A stretch of 5,899 nt of DNA from Bdellovibrionales bacterium (GTDB lineage Bacteria > Bdellovibrionota > Bdellovibrionia > Bdellovibrionales > UBA1609), in contig JANQSX010000123.1 of assembly GCA_028279085.1 (NCBI GenBank), forward strand, positions 1 to 5,899. Direction: 5' to 3'. A program made the position numbers and the translations under genes. The notes beneath the pieces are model-generated. The model made no database searches, was not told the DNA's origin, and was given only the letters and a program-made list of their open reading frames with translations. Of this stretch, positions 1-5,899 are shown one piece after another (within the stretch, counting starts at the first letter, position 1; each line of letters opens with the position of its first letter).

Positions 1-1899
1 CCGGATAGAATGAGCAACTATTTCACCAATATCCGGTATTTCCTGTAATTCCTCTTCAGTGGCTTTTGCCATAAGGTTAAAGACGGTGAGTTCAGAAAAA
101 GGGGAGGAACTCTCTTTTTTTTTCTTTTTAAGGGGGGATATGTTTTCTTTTAAAGAAGCTTGATAAATATTTTGTGGAAAAGACAGTTGCTTTGTATCTA
201 CCGCATTAGCTGATAATTTTTGGGTCTGTTGATTTGTTCTTTGGCTTTTTTTGATAAAAAAATTACTTAAACTGTAAGCTGTTTGTTCTCCTATATGGCG
301 AATACCCAGAGCAAAAATAAAAGAGGAGAGATTTGTTTTTTTGCTTTTTTCGATGTTTTTTAAAATACGTTCACTGGATTTTTCTCCCATTCCCTCCAGG
401 CTTAAAAGCTTTTCTTTTGTTAAGGAGTAAATATCTGAAAAACTTTTAACTATCTTTTTTTGATAAAGTCGCTCCATAATTTTACTTCCTAAAGATTCAA
501 TATTCATTGCTTTTTTAGAAGCAAAGTGAATAAGAGATTGTAAAACGATAGCTGGACAAAGTGAATTTGTACAAAATACGATGTCTCTAACTTCTTCTAT
601 TGTTGAAGAACAAACGGGACAACTATTTGGCATTTTAAATGGTGAGCTGGTTTTTTTTCTTTTAGAGAAATGAACTTTTACAATTTCTGGAATAACATCT
701 CCGGCCCTTCCTACAATAACAGTATCTCCCTTTCTTATGTCTTTTTTGGCGATCTCTGATTGATTATGTAAAGTGGCATGAGTGATAGTAACACCCCCCA
801 CAGATACGGGCTTCAATCGAGCTACAGGAGTTAACACTCCTGTTCGTCCTACTTGAATAGAGATATTTTCCACAAGTGTTTCTGCTCTTTCCGGTTTAAA
901 CTTAGCCGCTTTAGCCCATCGCGGGGAGCGACTGATTGAACCCATTTTTTCTTGTTTAGAAAAAGAATTGACCTTTATGACAATACCGTCCGTTTCAAAT
1001 CTCAAACGATGTCTTCTTTTTTCCATAAGCTGAAAATATTTAATGATTTCATTCTTGTTTTTACAAAGGACAGCTGCTGCAAAAGTATTTTTTTTATTTT
1101 GAAAAGATTTAAAACTCATAAGAGGGAGGGCCGGCAACCCGGCTTTTTTTATTGTTTTAAAAAAATCACTTTGGCTTTGTAATTTTATTCCTTTGAAGAA
1201 ACCTGGAGAATGAGCAAAGAACTTTAAAGGACGGTGAGCGGTAACAACCGGGTCCAATTGACGCAGACTACCTGCAGCCATATTGCGTGGATTTGCAAAA
1301 GGGGAAAGCCCTTGTTCATTTTTTTGTTTATTTATTTTCTTAAAATCTTCCTTTAATAAAACCACCTCCCCTCTAACCTCCAATGTTTCCATGGAAATAG
1401 ATAAGTTAAGTGGTATAGAGCGAATGGTTTTAATATTTTCCGTTACGTTTTCTCCGGTATTTCCATCTCCACGAGTAAGAGCTTTTGTTAAAATACCTTT
1501 TTCGTAAAGGAGATTTACAGCAACACCATCTAATTTTGGTTCTAAAAGGAACTCTGTCTTATTGGTTTCTAAGGTCTTTAATGTTTTTTCATAAAAATCG
1601 ATTATTTCCTTCTCATTATAAGTGTTTTGCAAAGAAAGCATAGCTTTTCTATGAAAACCTTTTTCAAAATGAGGAAGGGCTTTACCTGGTACCCTTTGGG
1701 AAGGAGAATCAGGAGTTATTAAATCCGGATATCTTGTTTCCCACTTTACTAATTCACTAAATAGTTGATCATATTCGTAATCATCTATCTTTGGTTGATC
1801 TAAGTTATAGTAAAAGTGATCATATTTATAAATTAAGTGTCTTAATTGTTTCAGACGAGTTTTTACTTTTGATTTTGTGAAGGGCTTTGATTTAAACAT
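1..1899 (-). CDS. ligA: NAD-dependent DNA ligase LigA, 3' end cut by window
   Basis: LigA seals nicks in duplex DNA using NAD+, in replication and repair. The frame stays open for 633 codons from ATG at 1899 to the left edge. Residues about 20-75 form the NMN-binding Ia domain (YDHFYY, IDDYEYD, TPDSPSQRV). The adenylation lysine is K122 in KLDG. Later nucleotidyltransferase motifs are EVRGE (174-178), NPRNMAAGSLRQLD (203-216), TDGIVIKV (303-310) and AAKFKP (331-336). An OB fold follows (about 340-410; GRTGVLTPVA, GRAGDVIPEI). A zinc finger uses C427, C430, C443 and C448. Helix-hairpin-helix units include GMGEKS (503-508), GIRHIGEQTA (532-541) and IPDIGEIVAHSI (621-632). The BRCT domain should lie beyond the edge. 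About 50-56 extra residues (about 549-600) separate the last two hairpin units. The start is uncertain: TTG at 1911, four codons upstream, has a better ribosome binding site. The gene is divergent from gatCAB. The family call is very secure. Confidence 0.96.
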   Translation of the reverse strand, partial: MFKSKPFTKSKVKTRLKQLRHLIYKYDHFYYNLDQPKIDDYEYDQLFSELVKWETRYPDLITPDSPSQRVPGKALPHFEKGFHRKAMLSLQNTYNEKEIIDFYEKTLKTLETNKTEFLLEPKLDGVAVNLLYEKGILTKALTRGDGNTGENVTENIKTIRSIPLNLSISMETLEVRGEVVLLKEDFKKINKQKNEQGLSPFANPRNMAAGSLRQLDPVVTAHRPLKFFAHSPGFFKGIKLQSQSDFFKTIKKAGLPALPLMSFKSFQNKKNTFAAAVLCKNKNEIIKYFQLMEKRRHRLRFETDGIVIKVNSFSKQEKMGSISRSPRWAKAAKFKPERAETLVENISIQVGRTGVLTPVARLKPVSVGGVTITHATLHNQSEIAKKDIRKGDTVIVGRAGDVIPEIVKVHFSKRKKTSSPFKMPNSCPVCSSTIEEVRDIVFCTNSLCPAIVLQSLIHFASKKAMNIESLGSKIMERLYQKKIVKSFSDIYSLTKEKLLSLEGMGEKSSERILKNIEKSKKTNLSSFIFALGIRHIGEQTAYSLSNFFIKKSQRTNQQTQKLSANAVDTKQLSFPQNIYQASLKENISPLKKKKKESSSPFSELTVFNLMAKATEEELQEIPDIGEIVAHSIR

Positions 1900-1919
1900 T
1901 TCGTTCTTCAATGACTATT

Positions 1920-1926
1920 TCCCTTT
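1920..1926 (-). promoter_or_regulatory. Candidate ligA ribosome binding site favouring an upstream TTG start
   Basis: On the minus strand this reads AAAGGGA, a good Shine-Dalgarno-like sequence. It lies 8 bases before an in-frame TTG (1911-1909), which would add four residues (M-K-N-E) before the ATG at 1899. It is 20 bases from that ATG, too far to serve it. The ATG has only a weak GAAGA element 5 bases upstream. An in-frame TAG at 1917-1915 rules out any start further upstream. The TTG start is therefore plausible, but an ATG start with a weak site cannot be excluded. Confidence 0.45.
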
Positions 1927-1969
1927 AGTGAAATTAAACTAAGTTCTTGTTTTTATACCGAATTAATAT

Positions 1970-1986
1970 AAGTAATCTTTTTACTT
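1970..1986. repeat. Short inverted repeat upstream of ligA
   Basis: AAGTAA (1970-1975) and TTACTT (1981-1986) are perfect reverse complements separated by five bases. The element lies about 60-70 bases upstream of the ligA start. It could be a small operator or a weak hairpin. Six-base AT-only-biased arms arise readily by chance in sequence of this composition, so a function is only a possibility. Confidence 0.25.
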
Positions 1987-2124
1987 TATCGGACGCGATT
2001 TATTTTTTTTATCATTAAGATAGTGATTTTATACTATTTCATTGTATATCATAAGTAGAAAATATTTTAGTTTTTTACACACATAGTGTTTAGAAGCTGT
2101 TCATCTATTGGAAAATTATATAAA

Positions 2125-2154
2125 TTGCATAATCTTGTATTGATTTCTTAAAAT
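2125..2154 (+). promoter_or_regulatory. Candidate sigma-70-type promoter for gatCAB
   Basis: A -35-like TTGCAT (2125-2130) is followed after 18 bases by a -10-like TAAAAT (2149-2154), which matches five of six consensus positions. The -35 matches only TTG of TTGACA. Transcription would start near 2161, giving a leader of about 40 bases with no obvious riboswitch or attenuator. Placement just upstream of the first gene of the operon supports it. AT-rich sequence makes chance matches common. Confidence 0.4.
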
Positions 2155-2187
2155 AGGGATTTTATATCTAAATGACAGTAAGAAAAA

Positions 2188-2193
2188 TAAGGA
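2188..2193 (+). promoter_or_regulatory. Ribosome binding site of gatC
   Basis: TAAGGA lies six bases before the ATG at 2200, a standard Shine-Dalgarno spacing. It supports this ATG over any downstream methionine. The same core recurs before gatB (TAAGGAG), so it fits the signal used in this genome. Confidence 0.75.
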
Positions 2194-2199
2194 CACTTT

Positions 2200-2493
2200 A
2201 TGGATAAAAAAGAATTGATAAAAACAGCTCATCTGGCCCGACTTAAATTATCTGAAAAAGAACATTTGGAATTCACTGATCAACTAAAAGTGATATTTGA
2301 ATATTTTAAGCGGATTTCCTCTATTGATACAAAGGATACTTTACCTTTAGTGTATCCTCTTGATGGTGTTGAGTCTATGATTTCCCTTAGAGAAGACAAA
2401 GTTCAAACAATGAAGGAAAAAAAAGCGGAACTTTTAGATTTAGCTCCGGAGCGGTTAGGAAATGAGTACAAAGTGCCTCCTGTGGTGGATTAA
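2200..2493 (+). CDS. gatC: Asp/Glu-tRNA amidotransferase subunit C
   Basis: GatC is the small subunit of the cytoplasmic GatCAB amidotransferase. In known structures it wraps around the GatA-GatB interface and stabilises GatA; it has no catalytic site of its own. The 97-residue product matches the usual length of about 95-100. The N-terminal part has the family pattern AHLARLKLSEKE (10-21) followed by a helix with QLKVIFEYF. The middle holds SLREDKVQ, equivalent to the conserved LREDxV stretch. The C-terminus ends in the typical G-x-x-x-K-V-P-P-V-V pattern. The start is set by TAAGGA six bases upstream. It is the first gene of the operon, and gatA starts one base after its stop. The family is certain from sequence plus context, although GatC proteins are poorly conserved in general. 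Confidence 0.96.
   Translation: MDKKELIKTAHLARLKLSEKEHLEFTDQLKVIFEYFKRISSIDTKDTLPLVYPLDGVESMISLREDKVQTMKEKKAELLDLAPERLGNEYKVPPVVD
2484..2489 (+). promoter_or_regulatory. Ribosome binding site of gatA inside the gatC end
   Basis: GGTGGA lies in the last codons of gatC, five bases before the ATG at 2495. It decides the gatA start in favour of 2495 over the in-frame ATG at 2462, which has no comparable purine-rich element at correct spacing. A ribosome finishing gatC at 2491-2493 would be placed next to this start. Confidence 0.65.
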
Positions 2494-2494
2494 A

Positions 2495-3976
2495 ATGGAT
2501 CTGTTAAATTACAAGTTACATGAATTAACCTCCCTTATTCGGAAAAAAGCTCTCTCCGTTAAAGAACTTTGTCAGTTTTACATGGATCGTATTGAAAAAT
2601 ATAACTCTGAGTTAAATGCTGTATTAACAATAAATCCCGATATTTTGCAAACAGCCGAAAATATAGATAAGAACTTAAATCAATATAAGGATTTACCTTT
2701 ATTGGGGATTCCTATTTTATTAAAAGATGTTTTTTGTACTAAGGGTATAAGAACTACGGCTGGTTCAAAAATACTTGAAAACTTCATCTCTCCTTATTCT
2801 GCAGAAGTGGTTCGGCGTTTGGAAAAGGCTGGTGCTGTTATTTTAGGGAAGTGTAATCAAGATGAATTTGCCATGGGAAACAGTAATAAGAATTCTGCAT
2901 TTGGACCGGTATATAATCCATGGAATAAAAAATATGTGCCAGGGGGCTCTAGTGGAGGATCGGCGGCGGCCGTAGCGGCTGGATTATGTGCGGCTTCAAT
3001 GGGTACAGATACAGGGGGCTCTGTTCGTCAACCTGCTTCTTTTTGTAACTTGGTAGGGGTAAAGCCTACTTATGGAAGAGTTAGTCGCTATGGTATGATT
3101 GCCTATGCCTCTAGTTTAGATCAAGCTGGTCCCATGACCATGTGTGTAGAAGATAGTGCCCTTATTCTAGAATCCATTTCCGGTAAAGATGAAAAAGACA
3201 GTACTTCTTCTATAAAAGAGGTTCCAAAATGGCTTCATAATTGCCAATCTCAAAATATTAAGAATATGAAAATAGGTTTTCTCAATAAGGAAGAAGCAAA
3301 CACTTCCTGTTCACCGGAAGTGGTACAATCTTTAGAACAAGTAAAAACACTGTTACAGTCAAAAGGAGCTTTAGTAGAAGATGTTTCTGTTCCTATAATG
3401 AATATGTCCGTCCCGGTGTATTATCTTATTTCTACCAGCGAAGCTTCAAGCAACCTAGCTCGTTACGATGGAGTTCGTTATGGCTATCGCTCTGATTTTC
3501 AAAATAAAAAACCGGATCATTTAGAGGAATTTTACAGTCAAACTCGCAAAGAAGGTTTTGGCAGTGAAGTAAAAAGAAGAATTATCATGGGAACTTATTG
3601 TCTTTCTAGTGGTTATTACGATGAATATTATAATAAAGCTTCTCAGATTCGTCGTATTATTCGGGATCATTTTGTAAAAATTTTTTCTAAATATTCTTTG
3701 TTAATAGCTCCCGTGTCTTTATCAACCGCTTTTTCGCTTGAAGAAAATCCGGCCGGTACTCTTGAATCTTATTTAATTGATAGCTTTACTGTGTCTGCTA
3801 ATCTGGCGGGACTTCCTGCTCTTTCTGTGCCTGCCTGTTTTTCTTCTGCTAATCAACTTCCTATAGGAGTGCAGTTGATAGCTTCTCACTTTGATGAGCA
3901 AACTCTTTTTAATACGGCTTTACTTATTCAAGAAGAATTAAAGGCTGTAGGAAAAAGACCTTCCTACTTGGTATAA
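2495..3976 (+). CDS. gatA: Asp/Glu-tRNA amidotransferase subunit A
   Basis: GatA is the amidase-signature subunit. It hydrolyses glutamine and sends ammonia to GatB for transamidation of Glu-tRNA(Gln) and/or Asp-tRNA(Asn). The product is 493 residues, normal for the family. The Ser-cisSer-Lys triad appears intact: K77 in GIPILLKD, S152 in the glycine/serine loop PGGSSGGSAAAVAAG (149-163), and nucleophile S176 in GTDTGGSVRQPA. Other family marks are KCNQDEFAMGNS (119-130), SSLDQAGPM, ARYDGVRYGYR and NLAGLPALSVPA near the C-terminus. I chose ATG 2495 because GGTGGA (2484-2489) sits five bases upstream and the protein then begins at the usual family position. An in-frame ATG at 2462 would add 11 unrelated residues read from inside gatC. 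The one-base gap to gatC suggests translational coupling. No defect is visible. Confidence 0.97.
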   Translation: MDLLNYKLHELTSLIRKKALSVKELCQFYMDRIEKYNSELNAVLTINPDILQTAENIDKNLNQYKDLPLLGIPILLKDVFCTKGIRTTAGSKILENFISPYSAEVVRRLEKAGAVILGKCNQDEFAMGNSNKNSAFGPVYNPWNKKYVPGGSSGGSAAAVAAGLCAASMGTDTGGSVRQPASFCNLVGVKPTYGRVSRYGMIAYASSLDQAGPMTMCVEDSALILESISGKDEKDSTSSIKEVPKWLHNCQSQNIKNMKIGFLNKEEANTSCSPEVVQSLEQVKTLLQSKGALVEDVSVPIMNMSVPVYYLISTSEASSNLARYDGVRYGYRSDFQNKKPDHLEEFYSQTRKEGFGSEVKRRIIMGTYCLSSGYYDEYYNKASQIRRIIRDHFVKIFSKYSLLIAPVSLSTAFSLEENPAGTLESYLIDSFTVSANLAGLPALSVPACFSSANQLPIGVQLIASHFDEQTLFNTALLIQEELKAVGKRPSYLV

Positions 3977-3982
3977 GATTAA

Positions 3983-3990
3983 TAAGGAGT
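3983..3990 (+). promoter_or_regulatory. Strong ribosome binding site of gatB
   Basis: TAAGGAGT, containing full AAGGAG (3984-3989), lies six bases before the ATG at 3996. It is the strongest Shine-Dalgarno match in the window and sits in the 19-base gap after the gatA stop. Confidence 0.85.
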
Positions 3991-3995
3991 AAAAA

Positions 3996-5453
3996 ATGGA
4001 ACAAAATTCGCAGCACGCCAATTTGCGTAGTGAATGGAAAACAGTTATCGGATTGGAAATTCATGCTCAGCTTTTAACAAAGAGTAAGCTTTTTTCTCCT
4101 GATCCTTCTCATTTTGTAGAGAAGGAAAATGAACATATTCATTTTATCAGTCTCGGGCTTCCAGGAACTTTGCCAGTTTTAAATCAAAAAGTATTGGAAT
4201 ATTCCACTCAAGTGGGATTAGCTCTGAATTGTCATATTAATGGGAGATCTGTATTTGCCAGGAAGAATTACTTTTATCCTGATCTTCCTAAAGGCTATCA
4301 AATATCACAGTATGAACAACCTATTTGTGAAAATGGTTATATAGAATTTGAATGTAAAGGAAAAAGAAAAAAGGTACGGATTCAAAGAGTACATATAGAA
4401 GAAGATGCCGGACGATTTCACCACAGGGGTCATTGTTCTTTGGTTAATTTTAATCGAGCAGGAGTGCCTTTAGTGGAAATTGTTTCTATGCCGGATATGA
4501 ATTCTCCGGCAGAGGCAGCGGAAATGGTTCGCTCCATTAGAAAAATTTTAAAATATATGAAAGTGTGTGATGGTAATTTGGAGGAAGGTTCTTTGCGTTG
4601 TGATTGTAATGTGAGTGTGCAAAAAATCTCTGATAATAAATTAGGCACTCGAACAGAATTAAAAAATCTCAATTCCTTTAAGTTCATTGAAAAGGCTATT
4701 GAGTATGAAGTGAATAGGCAAATTCATATACTAAATGAGGGTCATAAAGTAATTCAGGAAACTCGTTTGTATGATTCTACGAAAAACAAGACATTTTCTT
4801 TGCGTTCTAAAGAAGAAGCTAGTGATTATCGATATTTTCCTGATCCTGATCTCTTACCAGTGTCTTTGTCTAAGCAATGGATTGAAGAACAAAGAAAGCA
4901 AATCCCGGAATCTTTTTTACAAAAAGCCGATCGCTTTCAAAAAGAATATGGTTTATCTCCTAAAGAGTCTTTTTTGATTACTGAGGAAAGGTCGCGGGCC
5001 GATTATTTTGAAAAGATGCTCAAAACAAAAGCTTCTGCTCAGCTTTCAGCTAATTGGCTTATCAATGAAGTTTTGGCTCGTTTTAATGAGAATCGGATGG
5101 ATATTGATAATTGTCCTGTTACTCCTGAACAATTAGGGGAAATGATTAAGATGATTGAAAGGAAAGAAATTTCCGGAAAAATAGGAAAAAAAGTTTTCTC
5201 TGAAATGTGGAATACTAAAAAAAACCCTGTAGAAATAATAAAAAAACTAGGACTTAAAAAAATTAGTGATCCCAATATTTTATCAAGTATGGTGGAGGAA
5301 ATTATAAATAAGTTTCCAAAACAGGTGGCTGATTACAAAAATGGAAAGGAAAAAATTTTTGGATTTTTTATCGGAGAAGTTATGAAAATTTCTAAAGGTC
5401 AAGCCGACCCGGAAGCTCTTAATAAAATGGTAAAGGAAAAGCTGAACAGTTGA
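3996..5453 (+). CDS. gatB: Asp/Glu-tRNA amidotransferase subunit B
   Basis: GatB binds the mischarged tRNA, phosphorylates its Glu or Asp side chain with ATP and amidates it with ammonia from GatA. The product is 485 residues, normal for GatB. The kinase-like catalytic core (about 15-295) shows VIGLEIHAQL (17-26), LGLPGTLPVLN (53-63), YFYPDLPKGYQISQYEQPI (92-110), HIEEDAGR (133-140), FNRAGVPLVEIVS (152-164), DGNLEEGSLRCDCNVSV (192-208), TELKNLNSFKFIEKA (220-234) and a stretch ending DYRYFPDPDL (277-286). A helical linker and a YqeY-like tRNA-binding tail follow. The tail contains SANWLINEVL (351-360), GKIGKKVF (394-401), DYKNGKEKIFGFFIGEVMK (446-464) and the final KGQADPEALNKM. One small departure is M165 in VSMPDM, where glutamate is common. 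Whether the enzyme serves tRNA-Gln, tRNA-Asn or both cannot be told without knowing if GlnRS and AsnRS are encoded. Confidence 0.97.
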   Translation: MEQNSQHANLRSEWKTVIGLEIHAQLLTKSKLFSPDPSHFVEKENEHIHFISLGLPGTLPVLNQKVLEYSTQVGLALNCHINGRSVFARKNYFYPDLPKGYQISQYEQPICENGYIEFECKGKRKKVRIQRVHIEEDAGRFHHRGHCSLVNFNRAGVPLVEIVSMPDMNSPAEAAEMVRSIRKILKYMKVCDGNLEEGSLRCDCNVSVQKISDNKLGTRTELKNLNSFKFIEKAIEYEVNRQIHILNEGHKVIQETRLYDSTKNKTFSLRSKEEASDYRYFPDPDLLPVSLSKQWIEEQRKQIPESFLQKADRFQKEYGLSPKESFLITEERSRADYFEKMLKTKASAQLSANWLINEVLARFNENRMDIDNCPVTPEQLGEMIKMIERKEISGKIGKKVFSEMWNTKKNPVEIIKKLGLKKISDPNILSSMVEEIINKFPKQVADYKNGKEKIFGFFIGEVMKISKGQADPEALNKMVKEKLNS

Positions 5454-5899
5454 TTGTAGCTACTATAGATATTGGTTCTAATACATCTTTACTTTTGATT
5501 GCCCGTCTTTCAGAGGATCTCAGATCTTCTCCATCTATACTAGAAGATCGACTGTTTTTTACCCGACTAGCGGAAGGGTTTTCTAAGAAAAAAGAAATGA
5601 GTGCTGATTCTCTTAAAAGACAGAGAAGTTTTTTTGAAAAAGCTAGTAGGCTGATTGATCAATATTCTGTAAAGAAGATAAAATGTGTTGCGACTGCTGC
5701 TGCCAGAAAGGCGGAAAATGTTCATCAACTTCTTTCGTGTGGTAAGCAATATGGATTTTCTATTGATATTATTTCTGCGGAGGAAGAAGCGAAGCTGAGT
5801 CGTAAGGGAGCTTTATTTCAATTACCTGTTAATCCGGATTCATCAGTGGTGCTGGATATTGGAGGAGCTTCCAGTGAAATTAGCACTGCCGGGGAATTT
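5450..5899 (+). CDS. Ppx/GppA-family phosphatase, 3' end cut by window
   Basis: Ppx/GppA proteins are actin/hsp70-fold phosphohydrolases that degrade polyphosphate (Ppx) and/or the pppGpp alarmone (GppA). The visible 150 codons cover the N-terminal domain. The first phosphate loop is TIDIGSNTSLLLI (5-17). TRLAEGF (38-44) matches the RLGEGL region. ATAAARKAEN (81-90), with R86, matches ATSAxRDAxN. ISAEEEA (108-114) matches ISGxEEA, with E112 at the likely catalytic glutamate. The second phosphate loop is DIGGASSE (136-143), where DIGGGSTE is usual. The start is inferred as TTG at 5450, since an in-frame TAA lies at 5423-5425, no ATG occurs before codon 50, and the DIGSN motif falls at the normal distance. 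TTG overlaps the gatB TGA as TTGA, with AAAGGA (5432-5437) 12 bases upstream, so translation is probably coupled. Ppx and GppA cannot be separated from this fragment, so no symbol is given. Confidence 0.9.
   Translation, partial: MIVATIDIGSNTSLLLIARLSEDLRSSPSILEDRLFFTRLAEGFSKKKEMSADSLKRQRSFFEKASRLIDQYSVKKIKCVATAAARKAENVHQLLSCGKQYGFSIDIISAEEEAKLSRKGALFQLPVNPDSSVVLDIGGASSEISTAGEF

Larger units (their letters stand above)
1900..2199. other. Divergent ligA/gatC intergenic region
   Basis: These 300 bases separate the divergent starts of ligA and gatC and are clearly richer in A and T than the flanking genes. I see no coding frame with family resemblance, no tRNA-like cloverleaf, and no GC-rich hairpin followed by a T run. 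The region should hold both promoters. The gatC-side promoter is listed separately. For ligA, the minus strand has a perfect TATAAT (2120-2115), but no good -35 element at 16-18 bases, so I do not call it. Short AT-rich inverted repeats occur at 1970-1986, 2020-2037 (5-base arms) and 2079-2089 (ACAC/GTGT). Confidence 0.7.

Noticed and set aside
112..130. Programmed -1 ribosomal frameshift of the A AAA AAG type in ligA
   Set aside because: The AAAAAAG heptamer is present but in the wrong phase relative to the ligA codons, so the classical tandem-slippage geometry is not met. Only transcriptional slippage remains possible.
952..1507. Plus-strand ORFs of 76 and 74 codons opposite ligA
   Set aside because: They lie entirely antisense to conserved LigA motifs, have no ribosome binding site of note and resemble no family. 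They are shadows of the minus-strand gene.
1990..2010. GGACGCGATT followed by a run of eight T, considered as an intrinsic terminator
   Set aside because: No adequate GC stem can be formed before the T run, and no gene is transcribed into it on the plus strand within the window.
2172..2207. An 11-codon ORF in the gatC leader that overlaps the gatC start, possible leader peptide
   Set aside because: Its nearest purine-rich element (TAGGGA, 2154-2159) is 12 bases away and overlaps the proposed -10 region. It has no codon bias suggesting attenuation and no terminator hairpin follows.
2462..2494. Longer gatA start at ATG 2462, adding 11 residues and overlapping the end of gatC
   Set aside because: The extra residues are an out-of-frame reading of the conserved gatC C-terminus. 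ATG 2495 has GGTGGA at five bases and gives the normal GatA N-terminus.
4430..5275. Minus-strand and alternate-frame ORFs within gatB
   Set aside because: They overlap the conserved GatB core and tail, and their composition is that of antisense or shifted AT-rich coding sequence.
5567..5749. Minus-strand 60-codon ORF opposite the Ppx/GppA gene
   Set aside because: The plus strand encodes clear Ppx/GppA motifs over the same bases, and the antisense product has no recognisable features.

Overview
The window is AT-rich, bacterial housekeeping DNA. It holds five protein-coding genes in two divergent units. All four main families are clearly recognisable: NAD-dependent DNA ligase, the three subunits of the tRNA amidotransferase GatCAB, and a Ppx/GppA phosphatase. 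NAD-dependent LigA and strong AGGAG-type ribosome binding sites point to a bacterium. The genus cannot be settled from this sequence. A low-GC Gram-negative lineage outside the well-studied groups is possible, but that is a guess.

Layout. Positions 1 to about 1899 on the minus strand carry ligA, with its 3' end (last helix-hairpin-helix and BRCT domain) cut off by the window edge. Next comes an AT-rich divergent intergenic region of about 300 bases. It has no RNA gene or real ORF, but holds a plausible promoter for the plus-strand unit. From 2200 to the right edge runs a tight plus-strand operon: gatC, gatA (1-base gap), gatB (19-base gap), then the 5' part of a Ppx/GppA-family gene. The TTG start of that last gene overlaps the gatB stop codon.

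Function. GatC, GatA and GatB form one cytoplasmic enzyme that converts Glu-tRNA(Gln) and/or Asp-tRNA(Asn) to Gln-tRNA(Gln)/Asn-tRNA(Asn). All three look intact, with key motifs present. The Ppx/GppA gene would act on polyphosphate and/or (p)ppGpp. Its coupling to gatB suggests co-expression of a tRNA-charging enzyme with a stringent-response or phosphate-storage enzyme, which is inference only.

The least ordinary feature is in LigA: an in-frame, polar, Lys/Ser/Gln-rich insertion of roughly 50 to 56 residues between the third and fourth helix-hairpin-helix units. It ends in a lysine run encoded partly by nine consecutive A bases. I found no mobile element, CRISPR array, tRNA/rRNA, riboswitch or convincing intrinsic terminator, and no new multi-gene system.
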